In this document: one piece after another, positions 46,837 through 54,882 of the stretch
How positions within the stretch are numbered: the stretch's first letter is position 1
How the letters are laid out: every line of letters starts with the position of its first letter
Source of the DNA: an uncultured Verrucomicrobia subdivision 3 bacterium
GTDB taxonomy: Bacteria; Verrucomicrobiota; Verrucomicrobiia; Limisphaerales; UBA11358
DNA length: 56,007 nucleotides
Direction: 5' to 3'
Assembly (NCBI GenBank): GCA_903918885.1
Contig: CAIXFY010000026.1
Location: forward strand, 1-56,007
Translations under genes and position numbers: made by a program
The notes under the pieces: generated by a model
What the model was told of the DNA's origin: nothing
What the model saw: only the letters and a program-made list of their open reading frames with translations
The model's database searches: none

Positions 46837-47730
46837 TTAATCGTTGGAATTCGGCGGCGGACTCGGTTGCGGACTCGCCTGCGGAGGCGGGGAGTTGCCA
46901 CCGCGGGCGGCATGCGTTGGGGAAACATAAATGCAGGTTCCGTCACGGGTTACAAAAGAAACAGGTGAATAGATGGCTTGTAACGCAGTAAATATCTGGC
47001 TGAGGAAACTAATCATGTTGTCGGAGATAACCGTCAGTTGTTTCGTGCTGGGGTCAAACGAAAAGCCGGCCACAACAATTGTGGTTACAGGGACACCGCT
47101 CGGCGGAACCATGGAAATCACCAAGCCGCCGCCGGAACTCTTGAAGACGACTGATTTACCATCGTCGCCAAGGCTAAATTCGGTGCCGCGCACACCCGCG
47201 ATGCCGTTCGGGAGCTTGATTAGGTATTGGGACGCGCCGGTGAGTTTTTTGACGCTGGCGAAAATTTTACCCTTCCGCAAATCGAGTTCCGTATCGCTGA
47301 CCGTATCGGCACCGGTGTCAACAATCGTCAGCTTGTCAATCGCAAGAGTGGTATTGGGCGTGAGGCGAACCACGTTCTGTTCAGCAGAAGGACGGTAACT
47401 CATCATGCCGCGGCCGCTCTCGTCCGGTGCTGGCGCAATATTTTGCGGCGTCCAACGCCCCTGCCAAGCATGTTGTGGCAAGTCAATGTCTTTGCCCAAA
47501 ACAATATCGACCGAGCCGTTGAAATCGGTGCGGATGACGGCTCCCGCCGGGAGGATTTTGCCAGCAACCAGCGTTGTCCACTGGTCATTGCCCAACGAGT
47601 AACTGACCGCGCCATCAACACGAATAACGGTGGCGGAACCCGCATTATCTGTTTGCGCGGCGACTGTGACCGCTGCACCCGACAGCAAAACGCAAAATGC
47701 GGTTGCGAAAAAAACTTGAATTTTACTCAT
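46837..47730 (-). CDS. Secreted FecR-domain protein
   Basis: A 297-residue exported protein. The ATG at 47730 gives a signal peptide (IQVFFATAFCVLLSGAAVTV); 12 upstream codons are unsupported. The FecR domain runs from about residue 35 to 215: GAVSYSLGNDQWTTLVAGKI, LPAGAVIRTDFNGSVDIVLG, and LIKLPNGIAGVRGTEFSLGD. The C-terminal tail is Pro-rich (PPPQASPQPSPPPNSND). FecR domains are periplasmic sensors or matrix-like proteins. It lies upstream of the CHASE2 cyclase. Confidence 0.83.
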   Translation of the reverse strand: MSKIQVFFATAFCVLLSGAAVTVAAQTDNAGSATVIRVDGAVSYSLGNDQWTTLVAGKILPAGAVIRTDFNGSVDIVLGKDIDLPQHAWQGRWTPQNIAPAPDESGRGMMSYRPSAEQNVVRLTPNTTLAIDKLTIVDTGADTVSDTELDLRKGKIFASVKKLTGASQYLIKLPNGIAGVRGTEFSLGDDGKSVVFKSSGGGLVISMVPPSGVPVTTIVVAGFSFDPSTKQLTVISDNMISFLSQIFTALQAIYSPVSFVTRDGTCIYVSPTHAARGGNSPPPQASPQPSPPPNSND

Positions 47731-47764
47731 ATGAATCTTTAAGAGCGGATTTTTTACTGTCCGC

Positions 47765-47794
47765 AATATAAACGCCGGTGACCAGAATTGTCAA
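47765..47794 (-). promoter_or_regulatory. Sigma-70-type promoter of the FecR gene
   Basis: Minus strand: TTGACA (47789-47794), 18-bp spacer, TATATT (47765-47770). Transcription would start about 25-30 nt before the ATG at 47730. Confidence 0.72.
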
Positions 47795-47806
47795 TTGACA
47801 TTTGGC

Positions 47807-49729
47807 TCAATAACCAAAGGGTAATTGCCGTTGCCCCGAAGCCTTGGCCAGCAGTCTGGACTCACAAATCGCCAGATAATTCCGCGCAATCACGTTGTCT
47901 TTGGCCGACAACTGGAGCGACCGGACGAACCATTCGCGGGCGGCGGCGTAATCGCCAGTTTCGACATAATGCCAGCCGATGTTGGCCACCATGAAATAGC
48001 CATTCGGGTCGCGCGCCTCGGCTTGACCATAAAACGGCTCCGCCTCGGCGTGCCGTCCCAGCCAGTCCAGACACATGCCGGTGCGCAGAAAACTGTAGCC
48101 ATCCTGCGGATTGAGCCGGAGCGACCGCGTATACCAAGCGAGCGCCTGCTGGCCTTGCGCGGCAAAGTTGCTGCCGCCTTCCAAACTTTGCATGCGCAGA
48201 CATTCACCGATGTCGTAGGCCGTGGCGAAATTTTTTGGCTCGCAAGCAAATGCTTTTTCCAAAGCCGCCGCCCGTTCCGGCGAAAACACCGGCAGTTTTT
48301 GCGCCTGCGCCAGCCAGTGCGCTTCGTCGCCCAACCGCCAAGTCTGCGCAAAAAAATAAACCGCCAGCGCGCCAAGCCCCGTCGCCAACACCAGCTTCAG
48401 CGGCAGGCGCGGACGAAGCCAGTAGCGCTCCGTCGCATAACGCACATTGCTCGTCAGCAACGCCAGCAACGTCACGCCGACCAATGCGTTAGCGGGAATG
48501 TGCAGATTGAAATCCATGAGCGAATGCACCGCCAGCGCGGTCAGCCCGCACGTCGCACCCAGAAAAAACGCAAACCGGTTGCCTTGTCCGCTGCCAAAAT
48601 CATTTTCCTCACGCCGCACCTGCGGCCACGTCCGCCGCAACCAGAAAATAAAAATTCCGGCGCCGGTGAAAACGATGATGCCGCCCACCGCGCCCCAATC
48701 GGCGAGCAGATTCAGGTAATCGTTGTGCACACGATCCGGGCGGCCTTGCACCAGCTCCGTCCGGTATTCGCGGAAACGATAATCAAAATGTGCCGGGCCG
48801 ACGCCGAACCACGGATGATCCGTCCACATCCGCGACGCCGCGCCCCACAAGGCCAGCCGCGAGGCCGCGCTCGGATCAATCAATTCGTGGCTGGCATTTT
48901 CCTCCGGCGCGGAAACCCGCCGCATGTAGCCGACTGTTTTAGACAGGTAATGCGACGCGCCAAAACCGCCGACCGTCAGAATGACCACCAGCAACAGCGC
49001 CGCCTTGAGCCGGTGATTGCTGTGGCCAAGTAAAATTCCCAGCAGGCAAATAATTCCCGCCGCCGCCGCCAGATAACCGCCACGCGAAAATGTTACCGCC
49101 AGCCCCACCGCCATGGCCAGTGCGGCGTAAGCCAGCAAAATTCGCGACACGACACTCACCTTGCCGACGAGCAGATACGACAGCGCCAGCGGCAGTAGCA
49201 TCGCGAGTAGACCCGCGAGATTGTTGGGTGAAATAAAGGTTCCCGACGCGCGGCCGATGTAGGGCGAGGGCTGATTCCAAACCTGATTGGAATGATGCAT
49301 CAGTTGCGCCACCGCGTAACACGCCGTGACAGTCCCCGCGGCAATCAAGGTGAAACTCACCGCCGAAATTTCTTCCTGCCCGCGCAAATTGTTGAGCGCG
49401 ACAAAAAATAAAAATCCGAACAACAAGACTTGGAGCATTTCCAGCCGCGCCACGTATTCAATTTCCGCCGTAAAATACCGCGCCATGGCATAAACCATGA
49501 ACGCCAACACTGCCCAGCACAAAGGCGGCCAGAGCAGCTTGGTTTTGGGATTCGCCCACAGCCGCGCGGTCCACAGAATGAAGACACCGGCGGCGACGCA
49601 TTGCAGGACGAGCCACGCCCACGCGTCCACCGCGCCGAACGCCAGCGGCGCGAACACGAGCATCCCCAGCACGAGCGATAAAATTCCGCGCGCGCACCAC
49701 CAATCCATATTTTTGCGGGTGAAAACCAT
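47807..49729 (-). CDS. O-antigen ligase/polymerase-like (Wzy_C) membrane protein with TPR tail
   Basis: A 640-residue membrane protein with about 11-12 helices. The periplasmic loop carries the Wzy_C signature FGVGPAHFDYRFREY and VHNDYLNLLADWGAVGG, found in O-antigen ligases and polymerases. Residues about 490-630 contain tetratricopeptide repeats (SLRLNPQDGYSFLRTGMCLD, AEARDPNGYFMVANIGWHYV). It probably acts on polysaccharide or glycoprotein glycosylation. The start may be 49729 or the ATG seven codons later. It is divergent from the M29 aminopeptidase. No other glycosyltransferase is nearby. Confidence 0.85.
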   Translation of the reverse strand: MVFTRKNMDWWCARGILSLVLGMLVFAPLAFGAVDAWAWLVLQCVAAGVFILWTARLWANPKTKLLWPPLCWAVLAFMVYAMARYFTAEIEYVARLEMLQVLLFGFLFFVALNNLRGQEEISAVSFTLIAAGTVTACYAVAQLMHHSNQVWNQPSPYIGRASGTFISPNNLAGLLAMLLPLALSYLLVGKVSVVSRILLAYAALAMAVGLAVTFSRGGYLAAAAGIICLLGILLGHSNHRLKAALLLVVILTVGGFGASHYLSKTVGYMRRVSAPEENASHELIDPSAASRLALWGAASRMWTDHPWFGVGPAHFDYRFREYRTELVQGRPDRVHNDYLNLLADWGAVGGIIVFTGAGIFIFWLRRTWPQVRREENDFGSGQGNRFAFFLGATCGLTALAVHSLMDFNLHIPANALVGVTLLALLTSNVRYATERYWLRPRLPLKLVLATGLGALAVYFFAQTWRLGDEAHWLAQAQKLPVFSPERAAALEKAFACEPKNFATAYDIGECLRMQSLEGGSNFAAQGQQALAWYTRSLRLNPQDGYSFLRTGMCLDWLGRHAEAEPFYGQAEARDPNGYFMVANIGWHYVETGDYAAAREWFVRSLQLSAKDNVIARNYLAICESRLLAKASGQRQLPFGY

Positions 49730-49803
49730 GAGCGGAAAAAATGACCTGCACGCGTCGGCGTGTAAAGCGGATTTGCCCAGCCGCAATATTACAGCTACAT
49801 TTT

Positions 49804-50922
49804 ATGAAATTTATGACCGACCCGCGTTACACCAAGTTGGCCAAGCTGCTTGTGAATTATTCCTGCGCGCTCAAAAAGGGCGAGCGCATCCTGCTGGACA
49901 TGATTGATGTGCCGGATGAATTCACCGTAGAGATGATCCGCGCCGTGCGCGCGGCGGGCGCGACGCCGTTTGTCGAGACGCGCCACACGCGCGTCGGCCG
50001 CGAGCAACTGCTCGGCATGACGGAGGCGCAGGCCGCCGATGTGCGCGATTTGGAATTGTTTCGCATGAAAAAAATGGCGGCTTACGTCGCCGTGCGCGGC
50101 AGCGCGAACGCCACGGAAAATGCCGATGTGCCGGGCGCGTTGATGCAGATGTATTCCAAAATCATCCGGCCGGTGCTGGATTATCGCGTCAACAAAACGC
50201 GCTGGTGCGTCTTGCGCTGGCCCACGCCGAGCATGGCGCAGGCGGCGGCGATGAGCACGGAGGCGTTTGAAAATTTATACTTCGACGTCTGCACGATGGA
50301 TTACGCAAAGATGGCGAAGGCGATGATTCCGCTGGAAAAGTTGATGCGGAAGACGGACAAAGTTCACATCAAAGGGCCAGGCACGGATTTGACTTTCAGC
50401 ATCAAAGGTATCGGCGCAAAAAAATGCGAAGGCACGCGGAACATTCCCGATGGCGAGGTGTTTTCGTGTCCGAATTTGAAATCGGCAAACGGCGTGATTC
50501 AATTCAATACGCCGACGCTGTATTCCGGCACGAAGTTTGAAAATGTGAAGTTGGAATTGAAAGACGGCAAAATCGCCCACGCGAGCGCGAACAACACAAA
50601 GCGGCTCAATGAGATTTTGGACACGGATGCCGGCGCGCGCTACATCGGGGAATTTTCACTCGGCTTCAATCCGCACATCCAAAACCCGATGTGCGACATT
50701 TTGTTCGACGAGAAAATAGCCGGGTCGCTGCACTTCACGCCGGGTCAGGCGTATGAGGATTGCGGCAACAGAAATAAAAGTGCGGTTCACTGGGACATGG
50801 TTTTGATTCAGCGCCCGGAATGGGGCGGCGGCGAGGTGTGGTTCGACGGCAAGCTCATCCGCAAGGACGGGAAATTTCTGCCGAAAGATTTACGCGGCTT
50901 GAATCCTGAAAATCTGAAATAA
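49804..50922 (+). CDS. M29 family aminopeptidase (AmpS/PepS-like)
   Basis: A 372-residue metallo-aminopeptidase. The start at 49804 gives MKFMTDPRYTKLAKLLVNYS, the family start. Metal-site regions are RNIPDGEVFSCPN (Glu), ARYIGEFSLGFNPHI (Glu) and LHFTPGQAYEDCGNRN-SAVHWDMVL (His, Asp). M29 enzymes release N-terminal residues and are dinuclear metal enzymes. A terminator follows. It is convergent with the LysR-family gene. Confidence 0.92.
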   Translation: MKFMTDPRYTKLAKLLVNYSCALKKGERILLDMIDVPDEFTVEMIRAVRAAGATPFVETRHTRVGREQLLGMTEAQAADVRDLELFRMKKMAAYVAVRGSANATENADVPGALMQMYSKIIRPVLDYRVNKTRWCVLRWPTPSMAQAAAMSTEAFENLYFDVCTMDYAKMAKAMIPLEKLMRKTDKVHIKGPGTDLTFSIKGIGAKKCEGTRNIPDGEVFSCPNLKSANGVIQFNTPTLYSGTKFENVKLELKDGKIAHASANNTKRLNEILDTDAGARYIGEFSLGFNPHIQNPMCDILFDEKIAGSLHFTPGQAYEDCGNRNKSAVHWDMVLIQRPEWGGGEVWFDGKLIRKDGKFLPKDLRGLNPENLK

Positions 50923-50927
50923 AAAAC

Positions 50928-50950
50928 GGGCGACGCTTTTGGCGTCGCCC
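50928..50950 (-). terminator. Rho-independent terminator of the LysR-family gene
   Basis: Stem GGGCGACGC / GCGTCGCCC with loop TTTTG. The minus strand continues GTTTTTTATTTC. It lies between the convergent aminopeptidase and LysR genes and may act in both directions. Confidence 0.88.
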
Positions 50951-50970
50951 ATGTTGGTTTCGGAAAAGGC

Positions 50971-51852
50971 TTACGGCGCGTCTTTCAAAATGGACAGGAA
51001 CTGTTTCATCGCCGGCGACAGCACTTTGTTCTTTTTATAAATCGCGGCGAGCGGTCGGAAAAATTCACCGTCCTCAATTTGCACGGCGGCAAGGGTATTC
51101 TTGGCGATTTCCTGGGTGACCGTGCCGATGGGCACGATGGAGATGCCCGCGTCAATTTCCACGGCGCGCTTCACGGTCTCGACGTTGTCGAACTCCATGA
51201 CGTGCTTCACTTCCACGCCGTATTCACGAAGGATTTTATCCAACGCCTTGCGCGTGGGGATGTCGGGTTCAAATCCAATGACCTTCTGGCCGGTGAGCGA
51301 CTTGAGCTTGATGGCTTTCTGTTTCGCAAACGGATGTTGCGGGTGACAGATGAGCACCAGCGGCTCTTTGCGCAGCGGGATGATTTCAAGTTTGGAATCC
51401 TTCACTGGATAGGCAACTAGACCAAGATCCACGACGTTGCTCAACACGTCGTCATAAACCTGATTGGCGCGGCGATACTCGACATGTGTATTCACTGTCG
51501 GGTAGCTCTTCATGAACTTTTTGACGTAAGGCGGCAAATCGTGCAGGCCGATAGAGTAAATCGTCGCCACGCGGATGGTGCCGGAAATAATGTCCTTCAA
51601 ATCCTGCAACTTGCTGTGCAGCGATTCATAAGTCTGAATGATTTGCTTGCTGTAATCGTAGAGCACCTGACCTTCGCGCGTGAGGCGGAATTTCTTTTTG
51701 CTGCGCTCAATGAGCAGGGACTTAAAGGTGCGTTCCAGCGCGCTGATTTGCTGGCTGACCGCCGACTGGGTGACGCCGTTGATTTGCGCGGCCTTGGTGA
51801 AACTTTCCGTTTCCGCTAGGTCGCAAAAGACTTTCAAGCTTTCAATTTGCAT
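50971..51852 (-). CDS. LysR-family transcriptional regulator
   Basis: A 293-residue LysR-type regulator. The N-terminal winged HTH reads FCDLAETESFTKAAQINGVT then QSAVSQQISALERTFKSLLI (about residues 9-48). The effector-binding domain follows (about 90-290; IRVATIYSIGLHDLPPYVK, GISIVPIGTVTQEIA). It resembles CysB/CysL-like groups, but the ligand is unknown. No divergent target gene is adjacent: the neighbour on the far side is the kinase gene on the same strand. Confidence 0.92.
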   Translation of the reverse strand: MQIESLKVFCDLAETESFTKAAQINGVTQSAVSQQISALERTFKSLLIERSKKKFRLTREGQVLYDYSKQIIQTYESLHSKLQDLKDIISGTIRVATIYSIGLHDLPPYVKKFMKSYPTVNTHVEYRRANQVYDDVLSNVVDLGLVAYPVKDSKLEIIPLRKEPLVLICHPQHPFAKQKAIKLKSLTGQKVIGFEPDIPTRKALDKILREYGVEVKHVMEFDNVETVKRAVEIDAGISIVPIGTVTQEIAKNTLAAVQIEDGEFFRPLAAIYKKNKVLSPAMKQFLSILKDAP

Positions 51853-51879
51853 AAGGAGAGTTAACCAGAAGCGGAACCT

Positions 51880-53394
51880 TCAGTCAACCGCCGACGCAAG
51901 CGCCAACGCCGCCTTTACCTTGAGTAACAGCTCCGTGCTGGTGAACGGTTTTTGGAGATAACCTGTAGCGTTCTTTTTGTCCTCCGGCATCACATAACCA
52001 CTGGTGGGCATCACCGGCAAGTCGGGATCCAATTGCCGGATGCGCTCCATCAACTCGCGGCCACCCATGCCCGGCATCACTAGGTCGGTGATCACCAAAT
52101 CCACCTTCGTTCCCGGCTGCCCGAGAATGGCCAGAGCTTTTTGTCCGTTGCCCGCCGTCAAGACCTTGTAGCCAAAGTCCGATAAAATCGTTTCCGCCAT
52201 CGTCAGCACCAAACTCTCGTCGTCCACCACCAACACCGTGCCCGTGCCGCGCAATTCCTTGTCGTCACTGACAATTTCGCGAACCAGCGTCCGCTCCGCC
52301 GGCAAATAAATTCGCGCCGAAGTGCCCGTGCCCGGCTGGCTGGAAATCGCGATACCCCCGCCGTGATTCGTGATGATGCCGTAAACCAGCGCCAGCCCGA
52401 GGCCGCGATGCGGTGCGCGTTTCGTGGTGAAGAACGGCTCGAAAATCCGCGGCAGCGATTCGGCATCAATGCCCGGCCCGTTGTCGGAAATTTCCACGCA
52501 CACATAAGTGCCCGCCGCCAGCCGCACGTTGCGATCCTGCGTCGGCTCCGTCAAATCCACATTCCGCGTCTGCACCGAAATCTGCCCCGTGCCATTCAAG
52601 CCAAACGCCTCCACGGCATTCTCGATGACCTTGGTCACCGCCTGCTGCACCTTCGCCTCGTCAAATCTGGCCGTAAACAACTGGCGTTCCGGCGCAAGCT
52701 TCCATTTGAACCGCTCACCGTGCGCGTTCTGAAAAAATTCCATGCAGCGGTTCACCACCGTATTCAAGTTGCCAGCTGGCGCGGCGCGGCGCGTATCTTT
52801 CTCCTGCCGACTGAACTGCGCCAACTCGCCCGCGATTTCTGCCGCGCGCGAGGCGGATTTTTCCACCTCCAACAGCGACCGCCGCCACGGATGATCCGTC
52901 TCCGCCTTACCCAACAGCAGCGAGGTATGCGCCAAAACCCCCGTCAGCGCATTGTTGAAATCTAGTGATACCGTGCGCGCCAGTTGCAGCACGCAATCCA
53001 GCTTCTGCTTCATGGCCACATCGCCCACCGCTGGCTCTTTGGCCGCCGCCGGTTCCGGTGCGCTCAGCGGCAGCAACTGAAGCAGGAAACATTTTTCTCC
53101 CTCATCTGCCAACGCACCGACAGCCGTGGTGAAGGCCTTGATGGATCCGTTCACCGTCTTGAATTTAAGCGTGGCAACTGCGACCGGCGTCTGCTCGGAG
53201 CGCAAAATAAAATCCGCCGAGGAAAGGCTGTTGTCCGGTGCCCAAATCGTTTTCAGCGGCATGGTCCCGTTCTCCAAGTCGGAGCTGAAAATGTCTTTTG
53301 CCGCCGCATTGGACTGGAGCACAACGCCGCGTGCGTCAACCAGCAAGGCCGGCCACGCCGCGTTTTCCAGACCAGATACAGCTTCCAGACTCAT
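51880..53394 (-). CDS. Hybrid sensor histidine kinase-like protein with receiver domain; phosphoacceptor His replaced
   Basis: A 504-residue soluble hybrid protein. PAS-like domain (about 8-110), dimerisation helix (about 130-195), HATPase (about 240-365; N box VIENAVEAF with Asn259, G1 SDNGPGID, F box FEPFF, G2 GLGLALV) and receiver (about 385-500; acidic pair DDE, phospho-acceptor Asp437, Lys482). The H box reads TVSLDFNNALTGV instead of the usual AHDFNN, so the phosphoacceptor position (residue 144) is Leu, encoded by CTA. ATP-binding motifs remain intact. Either it is not an autokinase or another residue, such as His156, is used. Confidence 0.88.
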   Translation of the reverse strand: MSLEAVSGLENAAWPALLVDARGVVLQSNAAAKDIFSSDLENGTMPLKTIWAPDNSLSSADFILRSEQTPVAVATLKFKTVNGSIKAFTTAVGALADEGEKCFLLQLLPLSAPEPAAAKEPAVGDVAMKQKLDCVLQLARTVSLDFNNALTGVLAHTSLLLGKAETDHPWRRSLLEVEKSASRAAEIAGELAQFSRQEKDTRRAAPAGNLNTVVNRCMEFFQNAHGERFKWKLAPERQLFTARFDEAKVQQAVTKVIENAVEAFGLNGTGQISVQTRNVDLTEPTQDRNVRLAAGTYVCVEISDNGPGIDAESLPRIFEPFFTTKRAPHRGLGLALVYGIITNHGGGIAISSQPGTGTSARIYLPAERTLVREIVSDDKELRGTGTVLVVDDESLVLTMAETILSDFGYKVLTAGNGQKALAILGQPGTKVDLVITDLVMPGMGGRELMERIRQLDPDLPVMPTSGYVMPEDKKNATGYLQKPFTSTELLLKVKAALALASAVD

Positions 53395-53455
53395 GACAAT
53401 AAATCCAACTACGAGTTTTTAAGACTACGTCGAATCCGCCAAATATCAAGGTGCA

Positions 53456-53854
53456 TCACGACTCGAAAACAAACGCCAACGGCAGAAGCTCCTTCACCGT
53501 GAACGTCTGGACGGCTTTCAATTTGTCACTATCCGCGATGAATACCTTCGCTTTCGGCGCATACTCCGCCAACAACTGCCGACACGCGCCGCACGGCATC
53601 GGCCCGCCGGGCCACCGCGCCACCACCGCGACGGCGACAAAATCTTTCTTCCCGTCCGTCAACGCCTTGAACAGCGCGATGCGCTCCGCGCAACACGTCA
53701 GCCCGTAGCTCGCGCTCTCCACATTTGCGCCGCCAATGATCTCGCCGGACTTGGTGAGCAGCGCCGCGCCGACCTTGAACTTGGAATACGGCGACACCGA
53801 TCCCAGCCGCGCCTTGGCCGCCGCCACCACGAGTTTCTTTGAGTCAATTTTCAT
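53456..53854 (-). CDS. cdd: Cytidine deaminase
   Basis: Deaminates cytidine and deoxycytidine. From the ATG at 53854 it is a 132-residue homotetramer-type enzyme. Zinc/catalytic motifs: TCCAERIALF (CxE, with catalytic Glu) and MPCGACRQLL (PCxxC). SPYSKFKVGAALL and GANVESASYG are also conserved. The open frame upstream runs through a hairpin repeat and is not used. It forms a nucleoside-salvage pair with the purine nucleoside phosphorylase gene 47 bp upstream. Confidence 0.96.
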   Translation of the reverse strand: MKIDSKKLVVAAAKARLGSVSPYSKFKVGAALLTKSGEIIGGANVESASYGLTCCAERIALFKALTDGKKDFVAVAVVARWPGGPMPCGACRQLLAEYAPKAKVFIADSDKLKAVQTFTVKELLPLAFVFES

Positions 53855-53864
53855 AAGTTTTATT

Positions 53865-53936
53865 CTCACGCAAAGGCGCAAAGGCGCAAAGAAAAGCCCG
53901 TCACAAATTCTTTGCGCCTTTGCGCCTTTGCGTGAG
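53865..53936. repeat. Dispersed hairpin repeat with perfect 29-bp arms (CTCACGCAAAGGCGCAAAGG...)
   Basis: Arms 53865-53893 and 53908-53936 are exact reverse complements. The centre is 14 nt (AAGCCCGTCACAAA). Inside each arm the unit AAAGGCGC repeats. It lies between cdd and the phosphorylase gene and encodes the phosphorylase C-terminus (TQRRKGAKNL). Confidence 0.92.
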
Positions 53937-54764
53937 ATGTATTCCGTAAAGCTCGGCAAAATTCTTGATGAGCTTCGCGCCGGATTTTTTCACGCGCTCC
54001 GCCGTCTCCAAAACTTCCGTGTGCGATAGCTTTTCTTTACCGATACCCGCCGCGAGATTCGTGATGCACGAAACGCCCGCCACGCGCAAACCGCATTGCC
54101 GCGCCGCAATCGCCTCCGGCACCGTGCTCATACCCACGGCATCCGCGCCGAGCGCAGCGAACGCGCGAATCTCCGCCGGCGTTTCATAACTCGGCCCGCT
54201 CACTGCCAAATAGACACCCTGCTGCAACTTTTGTTTGGAAATTTTTCCGGCTTGCAACAAAACCTCGCGCAATTTTTTGTCGTAAGCTTCCGTCAAATCC
54301 ACAAAGCGCGGCAGGTTTTTATGTTGAGGCCCACGAAGTGGGTTTGCCCCCATTAGATTGATGTGGTCGGTCAAAACCATGAAATCACCGGCGCGGAATT
54401 TTTTGTTGATGCCGCCCGCCGCATTCGTCAAAAGCAAATCAGTTATGCCGAACGCCGACAGCGTCCGCACGGCGAAAGTGACGCGCTCCATCTCGTGGCC
54501 TTCGTAAAAATGCGCGCGGCCGCTCAAGACCATCACCGGCGTTTTACCAAGATGTCCGAAATACAATTCGCCTGCGTGACCGCTGACGGTGGGTTTGGGA
54601 AAGCCGGGGATTTTGGCGTAGGCAATTTTCTTGTCCACGCGCAGTTCCGTCAGCGCGTGATGAAATCCGCTGCCTAACACGATGGCGAGGGTCGGGCGCA
54701 GCGTCGAAATCTTTTTAAGCCACGCGGCAGCGGTTTGGGTATTGGCGTTTATCGAAACCTTCAC
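53901..54764 (-). CDS. Purine nucleoside phosphorylase (class II, trimeric)
   Basis: Splits purine nucleosides with phosphate. From the GTG at 54764 it has 287 residues. Motifs: IVLGSGFHHAL (phosphate loop), SGHAGELYFG, LSGRAHFYEGHEM, LLTNAAGGIN, SGPSYETPAEIRA, ADAVGMSTVPEAIAARQCG and the purine-binding Asn in CITNLAAGI. TTG (54797) and GTG (54791) starts farther upstream are possible but add no family sequence. The last ten residues (TQRRKGAKNL) come from the hairpin repeat at 53865-53936 rather than the family. Confidence 0.94.
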   Translation of the reverse strand: MKVSINANTQTAAAWLKKISTLRPTLAIVLGSGFHHALTELRVDKKIAYAKIPGFPKPTVSGHAGELYFGHLGKTPVMVLSGRAHFYEGHEMERVTFAVRTLSAFGITDLLLTNAAGGINKKFRAGDFMVLTDHINLMGANPLRGPQHKNLPRFVDLTEAYDKKLREVLLQAGKISKQKLQQGVYLAVSGPSYETPAEIRAFAALGADAVGMSTVPEAIAARQCGLRVAGVSCITNLAAGIGKEKLSHTEVLETAERVKKSGAKLIKNFAELYGIHLTQRRKGAKNL

Positions 54765-54810
54765 GTTTCGATTCTGCCCGAATACTTTCACGGGCAAAGA
54801 AATATTTCTC

Positions 54811-54880
54811 TGTAGCAGCCGACGTGAGGAGGCTCAAAATAAAGTCAGCAAAATGGAGCCTCCTTACGTCGGCTGCTACA
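54811..54880. repeat. Dispersed inverted repeat (TGTAGCAGCCGACG...CGTCGGCTGCTACA)
   Basis: Arms 54811-54835 and 54856-54880 match in 24 of 25 positions around a 20-nt A-rich centre. It occupies most of the gap between the aminotransferase stop (54883) and the phosphorylase start. No T-run follows, so it is not a normal terminator. It looks like a small palindromic (MITE/REP-like) element. Confidence 0.85.
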
Positions 54881-54882
54881 AA

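Noticed and set aside
53865..53936. CRISPR-like array
   Set aside because: The repeated AAAGGCGC units are only 8 bp, directly adjacent without spacers, and arranged as an inverted repeat; no cas genes are present.
53855..53959. N-terminal extension of cytidine deaminase through the hairpin repeat
   Set aside because: The extension (SRKGAKAQR...) is purely repeat-derived. The family start is the ATG at 53854.
54811..54880. Rho-independent terminator of the aminotransferase gene
   Set aside because: The long hairpin has no T-run on either strand and its arms are unusually long and sequence-specific, fitting a palindromic element better.
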